41,132 bases of DNA, taken from assembly GCA_001430745.1 (NCBI GenBank), contig KQ481983.1, positions 1,609,121 through 1,650,252 of the forward strand. The letters run 5' to 3'. Source of the DNA: Auxenochlorella pyrenoidosa. Its lineage: Eukaryota > Chlorophyta > Trebouxiophyceae > Chlorellales > Chlorellaceae. The translations under genes and the position numbers were made by a program. Below are positions 1-12,286 of the stretch, one piece after another (positions within the stretch are counted from its first letter, which is position 1; the number at the start of each line of letters is the position of its first letter). The notes beneath the pieces are model-generated. The model was not told where the DNA came from, ran no database searches, and saw only the letters and a program-made list of their open reading frames with translations.

Positions 1-11
1 CCCCCACCCAC

Positions 12-28
12 CACACACACACACACAC
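12..28. repeat. (CA)n microsatellite
   Basis: A run of about eight and a half CA units sits at the left edge, just downstream (on the minus strand) of the last visible donor of the PUB-domain gene, so it lies in an intron. It is seen directly. It has no evident function and may be length-polymorphic. Confidence 0.8.
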
Positions 29-48
29 CATGCCCCACCCCACCCCAC

Positions 49-1672
49 CTGCGCCTTGTCCTCCTCGATGGCCGCCCGCACCTGCTGCCGCATCGCCTCC
101 TGCTGCGCCTTCCTGTCGCCCTGGCCGCGCTGCAAGGGGCGGCGGCAAGTCGCGGGACACCGGTGGGCGCATGTGCAGCCCGGTCGCACTGGTTGCCCGA
201 CCAGGACAGCTAAGGTCCAAGCTGTCGAGTGCAGGCACCCAGGTGGCAGTTGGTCATACCTCAGGGGCACCACAAAAGGCCAAGGCCAGGCCGCTGGCAG
301 ATCATCGCATGCACCGGCGCACACCCTTGCCTGGATCTTGCCATCCACCAGCGCCTGCAGCTTGCCCAGCTCGGCGCATGCCTCCCCCAGCACCCGCCAC
401 TCCAGGCCTCCCGGCTGGTGCTCAAACATGAAGAACTTTTCGTAGTCAATGACCTGGGCGCCGGGTGGGGGGGTGGGGTGAGGTGGGCTGGATTGTGGTG
501 GGGGGCCGGGGGGCATCTCTCGGAAGGGTGCGATCGCGCTCCCACCGCCTGCTTGAACAGTCCAGGAATGGAGGCATGAGCGCGGCAGAGCATGCACTGG
601 CCTGGTAGAGGCAACTGCAACACACATGTCCCGGCCTGGAGCCACCACCCCTGGTGCATGCCAGTACAGGGAGGCAGAGCGGGGCAGGCCAGCCTGGCGC
701 ATCAGGCCCTGGTGCGCGGCCCTCACCTTTACCCCCCAGCCCGCCGCGCGCATGAATTCCTCGCCTCCGGGGGCGTCCCGCACATGCCGCTGGAAGGTGG
801 GGTTGGTGATGCGGATCTGCGGCGACGGGGTGGGAGGCTAGGCAGGGCTGGACGCCCGAAACGGCCTGGCCAGCCTGCGGGAGCCGCTGAGCTGCGCAAA
901 ACAGAATGCGTGCTGCGGCCTTGCAAGCTGCATGCCGGGCAGGCTTGCATGCCGCCTGTCCCATTGCCGAGCCCGCCTGCGGGAGGAACCAGGCCCCCTG
1001 TGCGCACACGCCGCCCACCTTTCTGTACTTTGGCTCCTCGGGGTGGTCCCGCACGTTGTTGCAGATCTTTTGTAAGTACTGCAGGAGGGGTGGGAGGCGA
1101 GGAAGGCAGCCGGCCAGGGTATGCGGCGTCGGGTTGTGCGCTTCAGGGGTAGCAGGCAGGCTGCGGCGCTGCCTCTTCCTGGGCCTCGACCCCACCTGCA
1201 CCTGCAACCCGCCCTGGGGGGGCTGCCTGTGCCCCATGGGTTGCCGCTGCCGCTCGGAGGTCGAAGTATTTGCAGCAGCCATTACCCCGCACTGCTGGCC
1301 GCCCATCCACCTGTGTGGTGTCTAGAATCTGCTCCAGCTTGCGGTGCTTGTCATCGTTCAACTGAAGGGAAACAGGGACAGGCAGCGCAGGCAGGGCTGG
1401 GCGCACATGCCCTCCCGACCGTCGACAAAGCCTGGCTGCCGAGCCAGCTGGTAAGCGAGCAGCTGTAGCTGCCAGTACCGCCGCACCTGCCAGTTGATGA
1501 CCTTGATCATGGCCTTGCGCGCAGCCTGGAACTTTGCCTCCTGCTGTTGCACCTCCAGCGGAGGAGGGGCAGGCAGCTCGGCGGGCAGGCGGGAGGCGGC
1601 AGCGGCGGCGTGCAGGGAATAAGAGGCGCCCGCCGGTGCGCCTGTGGCATCCGACCGCCCTATTTCTTCCAT
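49..1672 (-). CDS. PUB-domain protein, 5' part (3' end off the left edge)
   Basis: Six minus-strand exons fit with phase 0 throughout: 1672-1487, 1361-1311, 1078-1019, 816-727, 453-331 and 129-49, giving 197 aa before the edge. The start at 1672 (MEEIGRSD) is the first in-frame Met of the exon. Residues about 80-130 match the PUB/PUG domain, with ICNNVRDHPEEPKYRK followed by IRITNPTFQRHV and GGEEFMRAAGW. Known PUB domains (PNGase, UBXN6, HOIP and plant UBA-PUB proteins) bind the C-terminal tail of Cdc48/p97, so a Cdc48 adaptor role in protein turnover is inferred. After the domain comes a hydrophilic Gln/Glu/Arg-rich helix (QQEAMRQQVRAAIEEDKAQ). The intron after residue 170 uses a GC donor (CAG|GCAAGG), supported by matching phase. 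Which PUB subfamily it belongs to cannot be decided, because the C-terminal part is missing. It is divergently transcribed from the Urb2-like gene. Confidence 0.75.
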
Positions 1673-2486
1673 TGCAAAGCAGCAGGGTGCACCACGACAC
1701 GCAGGGGCGGAGTCACTCGACACTTGCTTGGACTGCCCGAGAGCTCCTGATAGCGGATTAGATTGCAAAAAATGAGTATCGGTAGTCTGATCGGGTCGAG
1801 AACGGCAGGGAAGGCAGATCCCCTGACAACTCGAGGCGGCGTGTTGGGCGGTGGCGGCGCACACAGCAGCATGCTGCAGCAGAAGGCAGAGCATCAGCGA
1901 GCTCACTTGCATCCTTCTGCACCTAGAAACACTGCATTTGAGCTGAATCACATTATGATGTCATGGCAAGGGGTTATTGAGCATACCAACAGAAGTGACA
2001 GGCATCCACCTGAGACACTGCTGGCAGAACATCACACAGCGGCATATGGGCACACATGGCAATGCTCCGTGAAGGACAAAGGTTTTTTGTTTGCTATGTA
2101 ATATGTAGTATTATAAGATTTCTGTGCTGCTCATCAGGGTCAGAGAGCATTGCAAGGGCATGGGAGATGCTGTTCCGGCACAGCTTTTGAAACAGGGCTG
2201 TAGGCAGGATAAGCTGGACACACCAGCAGGGGTACATGGCAAGAATGCATGATTCTGAGACGAGTGTCGTTGCGATACAGGAAGGCAAGCACAGCTTTGG
2301 TACAGGGAGCAAGGGTGAAAGCTTAGCTTGAACAACGCAAGGGGCGGCCCTAGGCAAGCTCAGCAGGGTCCAGCATGGACATGCATGCATGTATGGCGCT
2401 GGCCCTTTCGCCAGCTCACAGCGTTGCATCAATGGTGCTCGTGCTCCCCCGCCACGCGTGAGCCTACTCGCCAAGCCTGCGACAGC
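1673..2486. promoter_or_regulatory. Divergent intergenic region between the PUB and Urb2-like genes
   Basis: This stretch of about 0.8 kb separates the starts of two genes that point away from each other, so it must hold both promoters and both 5'UTRs. It is clearly richer in A/T than the flanking exons, especially 1930-2110. I see no convincing TATA box or repeat. ORFs crossing it lack homology-like features and change composition at the gene boundaries. Confidence 0.5.
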
Positions 2487-5400
2487 ATGGCGGGACTGGC
2501 GGCCACTTTCCGCCGGCTGTACAGCGCCGAGACCTCCTTCGAGGGGTGCGTTGCTGATGGCAGATCCTGCCGTCCTGCCGTCAATGTATGCTCCACTGCC
2601 GCCGCCGCCGCCGCCGCTGCCACTCTGCCGCCAGCACCCCGGCCCCAAGGTGCACACGTCGCTCTTTGCCTTCTGCAGCAAGCTTGAGGCGGCTGAATGC
2701 CTGGTGGCAGCCCTGCTGGATAGCGCTGATGGCGCACCAGCTCCTGCTGCGGCAGGGCTGCCCCCGCTGGTGAGCGCACACTACCTGCGCTCCCTGCTGG
2801 ACTGGAGCTGCGGCGCCGTGACCAAAAAGGGCAGCGAGGGGCCTGCTGCCGACAGCAAGAAGGCGAAGAAGCGGAAGCAGCCGGCCGGCCCGGACGCTGA
2901 AGGCGCAACGGGCCGCCCGCCCCGCCTGCAGCCGCGCTGCTGGGCCCTGCTGGTCTCTGCGCTGGCAAGCAGCGCCACCCCGGCCAGCCAGCCCCTGCCT
3001 GCGGCCCTCCTGCCCGCTGCCACTGCTGCGCTCCTGGCGCTGCATCGGGGCGAGCTTGCAGCAGGGGGCGAGGGCGAGACGGCGGCGCTGCTGGCGCAGC
3101 TGGCCCCCCTGCTGTCCCTGCTCGCCGGCAAGTTTGGGGGCACCTTCCGGCCCAGCATCGAGCACGCGGCAGCGGCAGCAGAGGCAGCACTGTCCGGGCA
3201 CGCCACAGCAGCTCACAGCCCCGCGTCTGACGGCGACGCCGCTGGGGCTGCATCACAGGCGTGGGAGACGGCGGCAGCTGATGCAGTCCGGCTGCTGCTG
3301 GCAGCGGCTGCAGGGCACCCAAACAAGCGCAAGGTGTGGGATGCGACCGTGCCACGCCTGCTGCCGCCACTGGCCGCAGCGGGCTTTCCTGGCGGCGTGT
3401 CAGGCGGGGTTCGTCGCACCGAGCTGGGCACACTCTGCCAGCAGGCCATGGAGGCCCTGCTCTTCGATCCGCAGCACGTTCCGCAGCTGGCAGCAGCGGC
3501 GGCAGCGCAGATGGTGGCGGCCGTGTCAGAGTTGCAGGCCTCGCCAGGCGACACTGCGGCTGTTGACGCGGAGGCAGTTAAAAGTGGCGGGGATGCGCAG
3601 CAGGCGGGTCGTGCGGCAGCGGGCTACGCCGCGCAACTGTTTGCCTCCCTGCGGCAGCAGCTGGAGGAGCAGCAGCTGCCTCTGGACCTGCTGCCTTGGA
3701 TGGCCGGGCGCTTCTGCGCCGCGCTGCGCCAGCACCGCAGGGCGGCCGAGACAGGTGGGCCGCGGCGTATTGGGCTGCGTTCCCCCGGCGCAGCGACCAC
3801 AGCGCCTGGCTGCGCAGCTTGCTACTGCCTGCCTCAAGTTGCCTGTCATGCGCCTGTTTACAGCTGCCCTTCTGCCTGGCTGCATGCAGAGGCTGCCATT
3901 GCAGGGCAGGCGGGCAAGCGCAGCCAGCAGGCCGGCGGCGGCGACGAGGAGCCCAGAGGGGAGGGAGGGGCGGGGGGTGGCGAAGGCGCGGCGCGCGCAC
4001 CAGGCGCAGTCGGCGGGCTCAGCGCGGCGGCAGACTTCCACTTCTGGCTTGCCCTGCTGCGCGCGCTGCTGCCGCGCGTGCAGCGGCTGCAAAGCGAGGG
4101 CCCACCGGGCGACGGCGCTGCTGGGCTGGCAGACGTGGTCAGGTGAGGCGGGCTGCTCGGGCATGCCCAGCACAGCAGCAGCCGCGCCACCCTGATCAGA
4201 TGGGGAGCGCCTTCACCGGGCAGCCCTGCCCCGCCCCTTCTGCTTCCCAGCGTCGCTCCATCAGTACGTGCTCCCCCTTCTGCTGCAGCGGCCTGGCCGG
4301 CCTGGCGGGTGCGCTGCGCGAGCACCAGCTGTACCGGCCCACCCAGGACCCCACAGGGCAGCACCGGCTCGTGCTGCAGCACCTGGCAGATGCGTCGCTG
4401 CAGCTGGCGCGGGAACAGGTGCAGGGCGGGAGCCGCGCCGCAGGCGACGGCAGCGCAGCGGCGCCGGTGCTGCCTGCCGCGCTGGGCGTGCTGCGTGGCA
4501 TCCTGGCTGTGGAGCACCGCGTCATCCAGCAGCAGCTGCCCCTGCTGTGGCCGCTGCTGCTGTGGTCCCCCGAGGCGGCGAGGCAGGGCGGCGACGGCGG
4601 GGTGGCGGCGGCGGTGGCCGGCAGCCTGGTGGCCGCCTTTGCAGAGCTGCGGCAGCTGCAGGTGCTGCTGGAGTCGCTGACTGCAGCGCTGCTGTGCGAG
4701 CCAGGGGCGCAGCTTGCAGGGAGGCGGAGGCAGGAGGCGGAGTCGGCGGCCGCAGCCGTGCTGCTCGGCGACACGTTCCAGGCAGCCCTGGCGGCGGCGT
4801 TGCGGCAGCTGCCCTCGGGCCAGGTGCCCTTGGTGCTGCGCCTGGCGGCCCAGGCAGTGCAGCAGCTGGCAGGCAGCGGTTGCGACGGCGGCGGCAAAGG
4901 CAGGGGGGACAGCGACTGCGGCAGCGCTGGGCAGCTGCTGGTGCTGGATCTGTACTCCTCCTTCCTGGCCAGCCTGTCGGTGGACCTCACCACGGCGGCT
5001 GCAGCGGCTTTGGCAGCGCAGGCGCTGGTGGCCGCCCTCGCCCCCGCTCTGCTGCCGCGCCTGGCGGTCGCGGCGGCGGCGCCTGCTGACGGCGACGGCA
5101 GCAAGAAGGGGAAGGGGAAGGCGAGGGAGCGCGCGCAGGCGGGGGGAGAGCGAGCGCTTGCGGCGCTGCTGCGGCTGTACCGCCGTGCCCTGGAGGTGCA
5201 CGAGCGCTGCGCTGGGCTGCACCCCAAGGTGAGCCCAGCCGGGTGCGATGGCTCTGCCATACAGCGTGCGCGGTGTGTGTTGCACGCGGCGCGTTGCATG
5301 CACAGCCCGTCCCGGCTGCGCCGAGCGTGCAATACCGCTCACCAGCCCGCCCGCCGTGCCTCTGCGTGCCTCCCGCCCGCAGGTCGCCCCGCTGGCGGGC

Positions 5401-8400
5401 CGGCACCTTCAGCCGGCGGCGGCCGAGGCCGATCCTGGGACCTCGCTGCCCGGCTACTTTGCGCCTCTGCTGGCGGGGCAGGAAGCGGCCCGCACACCTC
5501 CCCAGCTGGGCGACCTGCTCAGCCCTGCCCGCAGCAGTACCAGCAGTAGCAGCGAGGTGCAGCGAGCGCTGCTGCCAGCGGCTGAGCAGCAGCTCCAGCT
5601 GCGGCACCGGCAGCTGCAGTACCTGTTGCACACCTGCCCAGTCATGCTGCTCCCGCCGCCTGGGGCAGAGGAGCAAGGGGAGGAGGAGCAGGAGGAGCGG
5701 GAGGCGGAGCGGCGGGCACGGCAGGCGCAGCAGCAGCAGCAGCTAGAGGAGCGGCTTGCAGCCGAGCGGCAGCAAGCGGAGGCGGAGGTGCGCCAGCTGG
5801 CGGACTGCATTGCGTGCGCCGCTGCAGAGGAGGCAGCCGGCAGCTCCACTCGTGAGCCTCTGGCCCTGCGGCTGGCGGCGAGGGCGCTGCCCGCGCTGCA
5901 GGCCTGGGCGGCGCCCCCGCAGCTGCAGGCGCTGCTGCAGGCCTGCCTGCGGCAAGCAGCGGCGGCTGGCTCTGCCGGCCTGGGCACGGAGCAGCAGCAG
6001 CTGTGCCGCCAGGTGCTGCTGGGAGGCGAGCTGCTGGAGCAGCCTGGGCTTGCGGCGCTGCTGCCGGCGGCGGCCGCCGCGGAGCAGGCAGCATCCCTCA
6101 GGTGAGGGGCAGCCAGGGTGTGCACAGTGTCGCGAGTGTTGGCCCTACTGCTCTCTTTTTGCATCTGCTGTCGCTGCCGCCCCGCTGCCGGGCCTAGATC
6201 GAGAAAGCCGGCCAGTGCCGCCGCCAAAGCCTTCATGCGCCCGTCTGCCGACCCGCATGCAGCGTGGTGCTTGAGACCACAGGCGCCGCAGCAGACACCA
6301 GCGAGCGGGAGGGCTCTGCCAAAAAGAGGCGCAAGAAGGAGCGCCTGAGCGATGCAGCAGCAGCAGGAGCAGCCGAGAGCGGTGGCTCAGATGGCAGCAG
6401 CGGCCACTGGGCAAGCTTGCTGCAGCAGTTGGGCCGCCCGGCCAAAGGCAAGTGTGTCAAGAGCAGCGCATGGACCGCTGCAGTGCAAGGCTGCAGCGCC
6501 GACATTGCCACCCTGGCGGAGAGCTGCAGCCACGGCAGCAGTGGCAGCAGTAAAAAGCGAAGGCAGCAGCCAGGCGGCAGCGAGGGAGCGGCGGCCGCCG
6601 CTGGTGCGCTGCAGGCTCTACAGCAGCAGGCAGAGCTGCTGGCCCAGCTGCCACTCCCGTACCTGCAGCCAGAGGCTGCCGCCAGCATGGCAGCCCTGTC
6701 CCTGGGAGGCCTGCTGTGCTGCTGCCGCGCCAGCCTGGGGTGGCGGCAGCAGCCGGCGGGGCCGGCGGCGCTGCGAGCAGCCGCTGGCTGCCTTGCTGTG
6801 CTGGCCAGGCTTGCAGCCGACAGCACGGGTGGGTCTGGCGGCCTTGGCAGCCAGTTCCAACTGCTGCCGCAAGTGCTGCAGGCCGCCCTGTCGGCCCTGG
6901 TCTGCGCCGCCGCCAGCGAGGGCAGTGGTGCCGGCGACGCAGGTGCGCAGCCTTTGGCAGCGGTAGCAGAGCACAGCAGGGCTGCCATGCAGGCTGTGTG
7001 CGCCGCACGCCTGGCTGCTGCAGACAGCAGCGGCCTGCAGCAGCTGTCGGATGACCTGGGCCTGCAGCTGGCGGAAGGCCCGCTGGGGGCCCGGTGCGCC
7101 GCAGCTGTGCTGGCGCAGGCCTGCTTGGCCGCCTGCTGCGAGGCAGCGGGGCCCACAAGCAGCAGGCCCAGCAGCGCGGCAGCTCCAGACATTTTGTGCG
7201 GCGCCGGCGCCCGGCCAGCCGGCGGCCCTGCGGGATCTGCGGCGGCCAGCGCGATGGCTGCTGGCCTGGAGGCAGCCGTGGCAGCGGCGCTGCCGGCAGC
7301 AGCGGCGGCAGCACTGGATGGACAGCAGCAGGCTGTGCTGGCGGGTGCGCTGTATGGCTGCAGCACCCAGCTGCTGCGCCTGCACTGCTGCGACGGCCCC
7401 GCGGCAGATGAGCTTGCGCGGCAGCAGCATGGGGGCGGCAGCGCGTGCATCAGCGGCATGGCTGGTGCACTGCAGGCAGCTGCCGGGCTGCTTGAGCGTC
7501 TGCTGGTGCCTGCAGAGCAGCAGGGCGGCGCACAGGACGGCTTGCAGGGCGGCAGCGCAGCGGCGCTGCTGGTGAGCCCGCTGCTTGGGTACGTGGCGGC
7601 GTGCTGCGCCGCAACCGGGCGCATGCGGCCTGCAGCCAGCAGCAAGCACTATGCCAGCCTGCTCGCGCTGCTGCTGCACATGCTGGCGCGGCTGCCGGCG
7701 GGCGCGGGCGGCCCCATCCCGCCCTCCCGCCAGGTGCTGCCGTTTGCGGCTGCCTTCCCAGCCGCAGCCGCAGAGGCGGCAGCAGCCAAGCACGCAGCGC
7801 TGCAAGGCAGCGATGGCGCTGTTGGGGCGCGGCCACTGCTGCTGCAGGCCCTGCGGGATCTGGTGGCGGGCAGCAGCAGCCAGCAGCTGCTCCTGCCGCT
7901 GCGCTTTGTCGAGGCGGCGCTGCCGGCGGCGCCGGCCAGCAGCGGCACTGCGCTGGCCCTCTGCGAGCTGCTGCTGGTGATGCTGGAGGCGGCCGGCGGC
8001 AGCCAGCAGCAGCGCCTCTTGGGGCAGCACAGCGAGCGGCTTGCAGCGCTGCTCGCCACATTTGTCAGCGCCGCCTGCGCCGTTCCCATGCAGCGACACA
8101 AGCAGCTCCAACAGACGCTGAGCAGCCCGGGGGGGGTCGCTGCTGCCATCCTGGCGGCTGCAGGATCAGAGGGCGGCAGCACCAGCTCCGCGCGCTCAAT
8201 AGCAGCAGGCTCAGGGGCACCGCCCACACCTCTTGTGCACGAGCCTCGCACACCAGCGGCCGCAGCCCCAGCCCCAGCTGAGGTGGCAGCCCTGTGCACT
8301 GCGCTGCGTGTGATGGAGTCGCTGGCAGCCCGGCCAAAGCTGTTCCCTCTGCCGCCTGCTGCGGCGTGCAGCATGCTGTCCAGCGTGACAGCAGTGTGGA

Positions 8401-9669
8401 CGGATTATGCGGAGGAACGGAGGCAGGGCGCACGGCTGGCGGGCTGGGCAGCAGAGGCGCCGCTCCCCGGCTTCTGCTACCGGCTGGATGGCTTCACCGG
8501 TGCAGGGCTGTTTGCAGGCAGCTGCCACCTCCTCATGGGCCTGCTGCGGCACCGCCAGCAGGCAAGGCCTGGATGCGTGGGGTGGGTGCAGTGGCTGCAG
8601 GGACATGCCCGTGTTGGACTCATAGCCTTGCCTGCGAGCATTTCTTTTGCCTTTCAGCAGGCTGCAAACCCTGAGCAGCGGCCCTCCCTTGGTCTGTCCC
8701 GCCCGCAGGACCTGCGGCGCTGCCTGCCGCTGCTCCTGCAAGCGCTGCGTGCCCTGCTGCGCTTCCTGGCCGCGGCAGAGATCTCTGCCAAGCTGCAACA
8801 GGTGGTACTGGCGCCGGCGGGCGTGCCTGGTGCTGGCGGCGCGCAGCAGGCTCAGCAGGAGCAGCGCTGGCGCGTCAAGTGTGCAGAGCTGCTGTCCGCG
8901 GTACTGGCTGAGCTGGCAGCCCTCAAGGTGAGAGTTCGCATCTGTTGCTTGCGCAGCCCCGTGCCACAAGCAGCGCACGAGGTAACAAACACCTGTGCAG
9001 CTGCACCCCATCTGCCTGCCTGCCTGCCGCTGCTTTCTTCATCCAGTGCAAAATGTCCCTGAGCGGCAAGGCCCCGGCGCTCCGCTTCACCTGCAGGACG
9101 GGGGTGTGGGGCGCTACTGCCCGCAGCTGCTGGCCGACTACCTGCTCCTCGCGGCTGCCCCCCCTCGGGGCGCAGCAAGGCCCTGCTGCACTTCTCCAGC
9201 CACGCGGCGGCGCTGGCAGCGCGCCGCGCCTCGGGGTCCAGCAACTGCGGCGCTGGCGACGCGTCTGCGGCGGCTGCAGCTGTGGCGGCCGAGGAGGACG
9301 CGCTGGCGGGCGCGCCGCTGTCGCGCGGCGTGGCGGCGGCGCTGCGCCGCGGCGCATCGGCGCTCTATGGTGCCTGCTCCGCCTCAGAGGTGTGGGGGAG
9401 GGTCCATTTCTGTGCTGCTGCTGTGCTGTGGAGCCCCGCATCCTGCACCGCCAGCCTTGCCGGGCACAGCCCTTTGCTGCATGCCCGGTGCTTCAAAGGA
9501 GCACACGCAGGCGTGCTCACGAGGCATCACACGCACCGCCATGCAGATTCAGTTCCTGTACGCCTCGCTGGGCACCAGCAGCGGCGGCTCTGCCGCCAGC
9601 TGGCGGGCCGCCCTGGCAGCCCTGAAATCCGACTACGAGAAGCATTTCAAGTATACGGGCAAGGTGTGA
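2487..9669 (+). CDS. URB2: Urb2/Npa2-like nucleolar 60S ribosome-biogenesis protein
   Basis: Nine exons are proposed: 2487-2545, 2679-3754, 3905-4142, 4289-5228, 5383-6101, 6263-8561, 8709-8927, 9097-9389 and 9547-9669. They give about 1,988 aa, typical for plant Urb2. The identifying part is the C-terminus: GRYCPQLLADYLLL, then GVAAALRRGASALYGACSAS, then a last exon ending in ALKSDYEKHFKYTGKV, which resembles the conserved Urb2/Npa2 C-terminal domain. In yeast Urb2 works with Urb1 in early pre-60S assembly in the nucleolus; that role is inferred here. The rest is Ala/Leu/Gln-rich and looks like helical repeats, with basic patches (SKKAKKRKQPAG near 110, KKRRKKERLSDA in exon 6) suited to nuclear import. 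The exon at 9097-9389 needs one extra base in the C-run at 9158-9164 to stay in frame. The intron at 8562-8708 is drawn with a GC donor, but a nearby GT donor is possible. Exon 3's acceptor is the least certain. Confidence 0.8.
9158..9164 (+). other. Apparent single-base deletion in a C-run (frameshift in the Urb2-like gene)
   Basis: Upstream of this run of seven C the coding frame reads YCPQLLADYLLLAAAP; downstream the good frame is GRSKALLHFSSHAA. Adding one C joins them and makes the exon length (294) agree with the phase of the next intron. This fits a homopolymer sequencing or assembly error better than a real mutation, because the frame is clean on both sides. Confidence 0.6.
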
Positions 9670-10293
9670 GTGGCAGCAAGCGGCCTTGTCGGATGCCTGC
9701 GCGGCGGCTCGGCGTCATCCTTGGCCAGGCGCATGGCACCATGGCTTCTTCCCTGCCCCATCCGGTCATGCACTCTCCCATTATTGTGGCATTGATAATG
9801 ATTGATTACGACCTGCAATTGCCTGTCTCTGTGTGCATAAGAACAAGATTTGAGGCTCAGCAGCATCATTCGCAGGAGGGTGGGCGGGCTAGGATACCTC
9901 GTCGCGTCGGGGCTGAAAACACGCGAATTTATTGATCGATTGCATGTTAATTGTTTGAATATAGTGACCGCGAGCCCTCCACCTGCCCTCGCAAATCGGC
10001 GGCGGCCTTGCGGGACGGGCGGCGGACCGCGCCGACCGGCGCGAGGCTTTCAGGCCATCCTGCATCGTTCCAACCGCTCATATACAATATAAATCAACGT
10101 GAATTGAGGTCTCCCGAATGACGGAGGCTCGAACAAGCACATGCTTGCGTGTCAGCCTCGCTTCCAGAGGCTAAAAGCCTCTCCACAGGCCTCACATCGC
10201 GCCGCCCCCCATTTCGGAAGCTCTCGGTTCTTGTCATAAGCCGTTTCGGAAGCTCCACCGCCTCGTTCCCGCCTCCAACAGAACCAAGCCAAC
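9670..10293. other. Intergenic region: Urb2-like 3'UTR and promoter of the small secreted protein gene
   Basis: There is no supported gene here. The first 300 bases are presumably the 3'UTR of the upstream gene. A TATA-like stretch (tataaat) lies at 10088-10094, about 200 bases before the next start codon. The region is locally AT-richer than its surroundings. Confidence 0.5.
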
Positions 10294-12286
10294 ATGAAGC
10301 TGCTCGCCCTGACGCTCTTCGCCCTTGTGGCCTGCGTCTCTGCTTCCCACTACCCTTACGGTGAGCGCAAGGAAACGGCGATCTGACCAGGGGCAGCCCG
10401 GGGAGTGTGTCCGTGCACCATGCCTGCAGTCCCATCACCCGCCGTACAGCCAGCCCAGGGCCTGCAGTCAGGGCCTGGCAGCAAGCCAGCCCCCTCCCTC
10501 CATTTCTCATAGCAGATGTAGGCCCTGGGTTATCAGGGCAGGGTTTACTGAAGACTCTGCACAGCTGTTCTGGCCAGGCCCCGATGGCGGTCTCGAACCC
10601 CCAAACCCTAGCCTCACATTCCCACCCCCACCCCACCCCCACCCCCCAACACACCTTGCAGGCCCCAAGTGCTTTGACCGTGAGTGCGAGAAAACGAATG
10701 GTTTGACATGAGTTCTGCATGCCTGGATCTCCGCCCAGCGGAGCATGCACGCGGTCCAAAACCAGAGGTCCCGGCTGAGCCGCTGCCGCTGCGCCCCTGT
10801 CTATTGGTCAGGGCTGCTGCCATTGTTTCCTCCTCGCATGATGCCCTGCAACGCAAAGCAGTCAATACAACAAATTGATACCTCGCAAACGCTCTGAACT
10901 CCCTTCTTCGCCGCCTCGCATGCCCGACTGGCATGCCCTGTACTGCCCCACTCTCCCCCCCTTCATCTCACTTGCAACTGGTATCCTGGGCCTCCACTGG
11001 ATCTTCCCTTGCAGACTCGTCGAAGAAGTTCTACGATGTCGGCGCCATGGGTGGCTTCGCCCAGCGCGCATTCCTCATCGTGAGCAACTGCTCTGAGCTT
11101 GCTGCGTGGAGGGCGGCACACGGACACACTGTGTGACNNNNNNNNNNNNNNNNNNNNNNNNNNNNNNNNNNNNNNNNNNNNNNNNNNNNNNNNNNNNNNN
11201 NNNNNNNNNNNNNNNNNNNNNNNNNNNNNNNNNNNNNNNNNNNNNNNNNNNNNNNNNNNNNNNNNNNNNNNNNNNNNNNNNNNNNGATGAAGGAGCTGCA
11301 CGACATGAAGGCCTTCAAGGGCTGCCGCACCGCCGACTACCACCTCCACGGTGGGAGCTGGCAACTGTGTGGGGCAGCGCGCTCCCCTCTGGACTGCAGC
11401 TGTGCATTGGTTGAGCATAGGGGCACAACCAGCATGCCTGCCGCAGCCTGCGCTTAGGTTTCATTCCTTGCAAGCCCCAACGCTGACATGTTGTTCTCTC
11501 CAATTGCAGCCGGCTGCTTTGAGCCCACCCTCCGCGTCGACAACGCCAACCTGCTGGGGTGAGCTGCCAGGGGGCCTGAGTCCAGGGCTCATGTCAGGTT
11601 GCGGCCAGTGTGTGGAGGCCTGCAGGTGCGCCTCAGTGGGCAGAATCATACCTCGACAGGTGACATTGCACACGCTAGTTGTCAAAGGTGAGCGCAGCCA
11701 AGAGCATGCGCAGCCCGGGCTGGGCAGTGACAGCTCGTGCATGTGGCCCCTCTTGTTGAAGCACTCCAGATGCTGCGGGTCCTTAAGCGGTATTTATCGA
11801 CCAATTTTTCCTTATTTCCCCTTGCAGCGAGTACTCCTTCAAGTACGGCGTGATTCTGCGCTGCCCGGTGAGCTCCTCTGGCCCTGCGGGTGCAGCGCAC
11901 CCGTGCCCTGACTGATGATGCGTTGGACCTCCGCCTCCTGCCGCCGCCAGCTGGCACTTGCTATACCCTCCCAAGTCGAGCCATCTCACCCCGTCTTGCA
12001 GACTGGCTGGGCTGACTGCCACATCACTTCCCACACTCACATGACCCGCAACAAGGACGTGAGTGCCTGCCTAGGCGGGCGCGGGGGCGGGGGGGGGGCT
12101 GCTCCGTTGAGGCGCTGCATTAGGTGGCCATGCTCGTAGGAGCCGACTTGTACCGGCATGTGCTCACGCACCCACGCCTACGCAAGGAGCGTGCACATTG
12201 AAGCTTGACAGCGAAATAAACACCTTTGGCACCCTCCCCTGTTTCTGCAGCTCCTGGGCGGTGAGGCCAAGATCAAGTGCGACTGA
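10294..12286 (+). CDS. Small secreted Cys-containing protein, unrecognised, interrupted by an assembly gap
   Basis: The visible exons are 10294-10360, 10662-10679 (only 18 nt), 11015-11079, about 11286-11350, 11510-11558, 11828-11867, 12002-12058 and 12251-12286; the stop is at 12284-12286. All junctions are GT-AG and phases agree, except across the N run, where an exon start or a whole exon is hidden. The N-terminus MKLLALTLFALVACVSAS is a clear signal peptide, so the protein is probably secreted. The mature part is about 135 residues and has single Cys residues spread over most exons (GPKCFD, FKGCRTADY, AGCFEP, ILRCP, WADCHITSHTHM, KIKCD), suggesting disulfides. The His-rich stretch HITSHTHM could bind metal, which is speculation. 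I recognise no family. It lies upstream of, and in the same direction as, the secreted deacetylase gene. Confidence 0.65.
11138..11285. other. Assembly gap (148 N)
   Basis: This is a run of unknown bases inside the small secreted protein gene. It lies between the donor at 11080 and coding sequence that resumes at 11286 (MKELHDMKAFKG), so it hides the acceptor and possibly additional coding sequence. Confidence 1.

Noticed and set aside
1362..1486. Exon 1 of the PUB gene reading on through its intron (RRYWQLQLLAYQLARQ)
   Set aside because: The frame ends in a stop at the far side, and the 125-nt segment is not a multiple of 3, while splicing at GTGCGG and the TTCAG acceptor joins in phase to the following exon.
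3858..5342. 494-codon minus-strand ORF antisense to the Urb2-like gene
   Set aside because: It is Arg/Gln-rich, has no recognisable domain, and mirrors the codon bias of the opposite strand. Other long antisense ORFs (for example 6233-7645 and 6618-8111) were rejected for the same reason.
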